In this document: in pieces, positions 22,299-22,361 of the stretch
How the letters are laid out: each line of letters starts with the position of its first letter
Position numbering within the stretch: the first letter of the stretch is position 1
Assembly (NCBI GenBank): GCA_905372345.1
Contig: CAJPPE010000002.1
Coordinates: 1-22,361 of the forward strand
Origin: an uncultured Treponema sp.
GTDB lineage: Bacteria > Spirochaetota > Spirochaetia > Treponematales > Treponemataceae
Length of the DNA: 22,361 bases
Reading direction: 5' to 3'
Program-made: the position numbers and the translations under genes
The notes under the pieces: model-generated
What the model was told of the DNA's origin: nothing
Seen by the model: only the letters and a program-made list of their open reading frames with translations
Database searches by the model: none

Positions 22299-22361
22299 CG
22301 AGGCTGCGAGGCTGCGAGGCTGCGAGGCTGCGAGGCTGCGAGGCTGCGAGGCTGCGAGGCT
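22299..22361. repeat. 8-bp tandem repeat (CGAGGCTG), about eight copies, truncated by window edge
   Basis: From 22299 to the last base the unit CGAGGCTG repeats without a mismatch, 63 bases or 7.9 copies, and may continue outside. The unit is GC-rich, unlike its AT-rich surroundings. It is not a multiple of three, and all six frames are open through it. A gain or loss of one copy would shift any reading frame that crosses it, or change spacing to nearby elements by 8 bp. Confidence 0.95.

Overview
The window looks like chromosomal DNA of a host-associated Treponema, most likely close to T. denticola. This is inferred from the sequence and from memory, not from a search. The reasons are: AT-rich codon use; spirochaete-type lipoprotein signals (LFSC, FTGC); a BspA-like leucine-rich surface lipoprotein; a selenocysteine tRNA; and the gene order rpsB-tsf-frr-uppS-cdsA-dxr-rseP without pyrH, which I recall as the treponemal arrangement.

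Layout. (1) 1-4230, + strand: the end of an oligopeptide ABC importer operon (oppB truncated by the window edge, oppC, oppD, oppF), then a 69-residue one-helix membrane protein and a strong terminator. (2) 4281-6862, - strand: metG, with a selenocysteine tRNA gene upstream that has its own promoter and terminator. (3) 6860-10618, - strand: two overlapping ABC exporter half-transporter genes, probably a heterodimer, behind a near-consensus promoter that leaves almost no 5' leader. (4) 10619-11053: a repeat-rich intergenic region with a tandem 17-mer, a short possible gene remnant and a cluster of palindromes, then the leuS promoter. (5) 11054-13630, + strand: leuS. (6) 13674-20646, - strand: a tight housekeeping cluster, rpsB, tsf, frr, uppS, cdsA, dxr, rseP and an FMN-binding lipoprotein. 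It links translation, isoprenoid and phospholipid precursor supply, and envelope proteolysis. (7) 20730-22361, - strand: a BspA-like lipoprotein with a cysteine-bearing repeat ladder, framed by terminators, and upstream an 8-bp tandem repeat that runs off the window.

How it fits together: two aminoacyl-tRNA synthetases, S2, EF-Ts and the recycling factor serve translation. UppS and Dxr feed undecaprenyl phosphate for peptidoglycan, and CdsA feeds phospholipids. RseP, the FMN lipoprotein, the Opp importer, the exporters and the BspA-like lipoprotein all act at the envelope.

Most of the window is ordinary housekeeping DNA. I see no CRISPR array, insertion sequence, prophage or clearly new multigene system. 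The points most worth a second look are the bulged acceptor stem of the selenocysteine tRNA, two apparently leaderless transcription units, the insertion in OppF, the intergenic palindromes, and the 8-bp repeat beside the surface lipoprotein gene.
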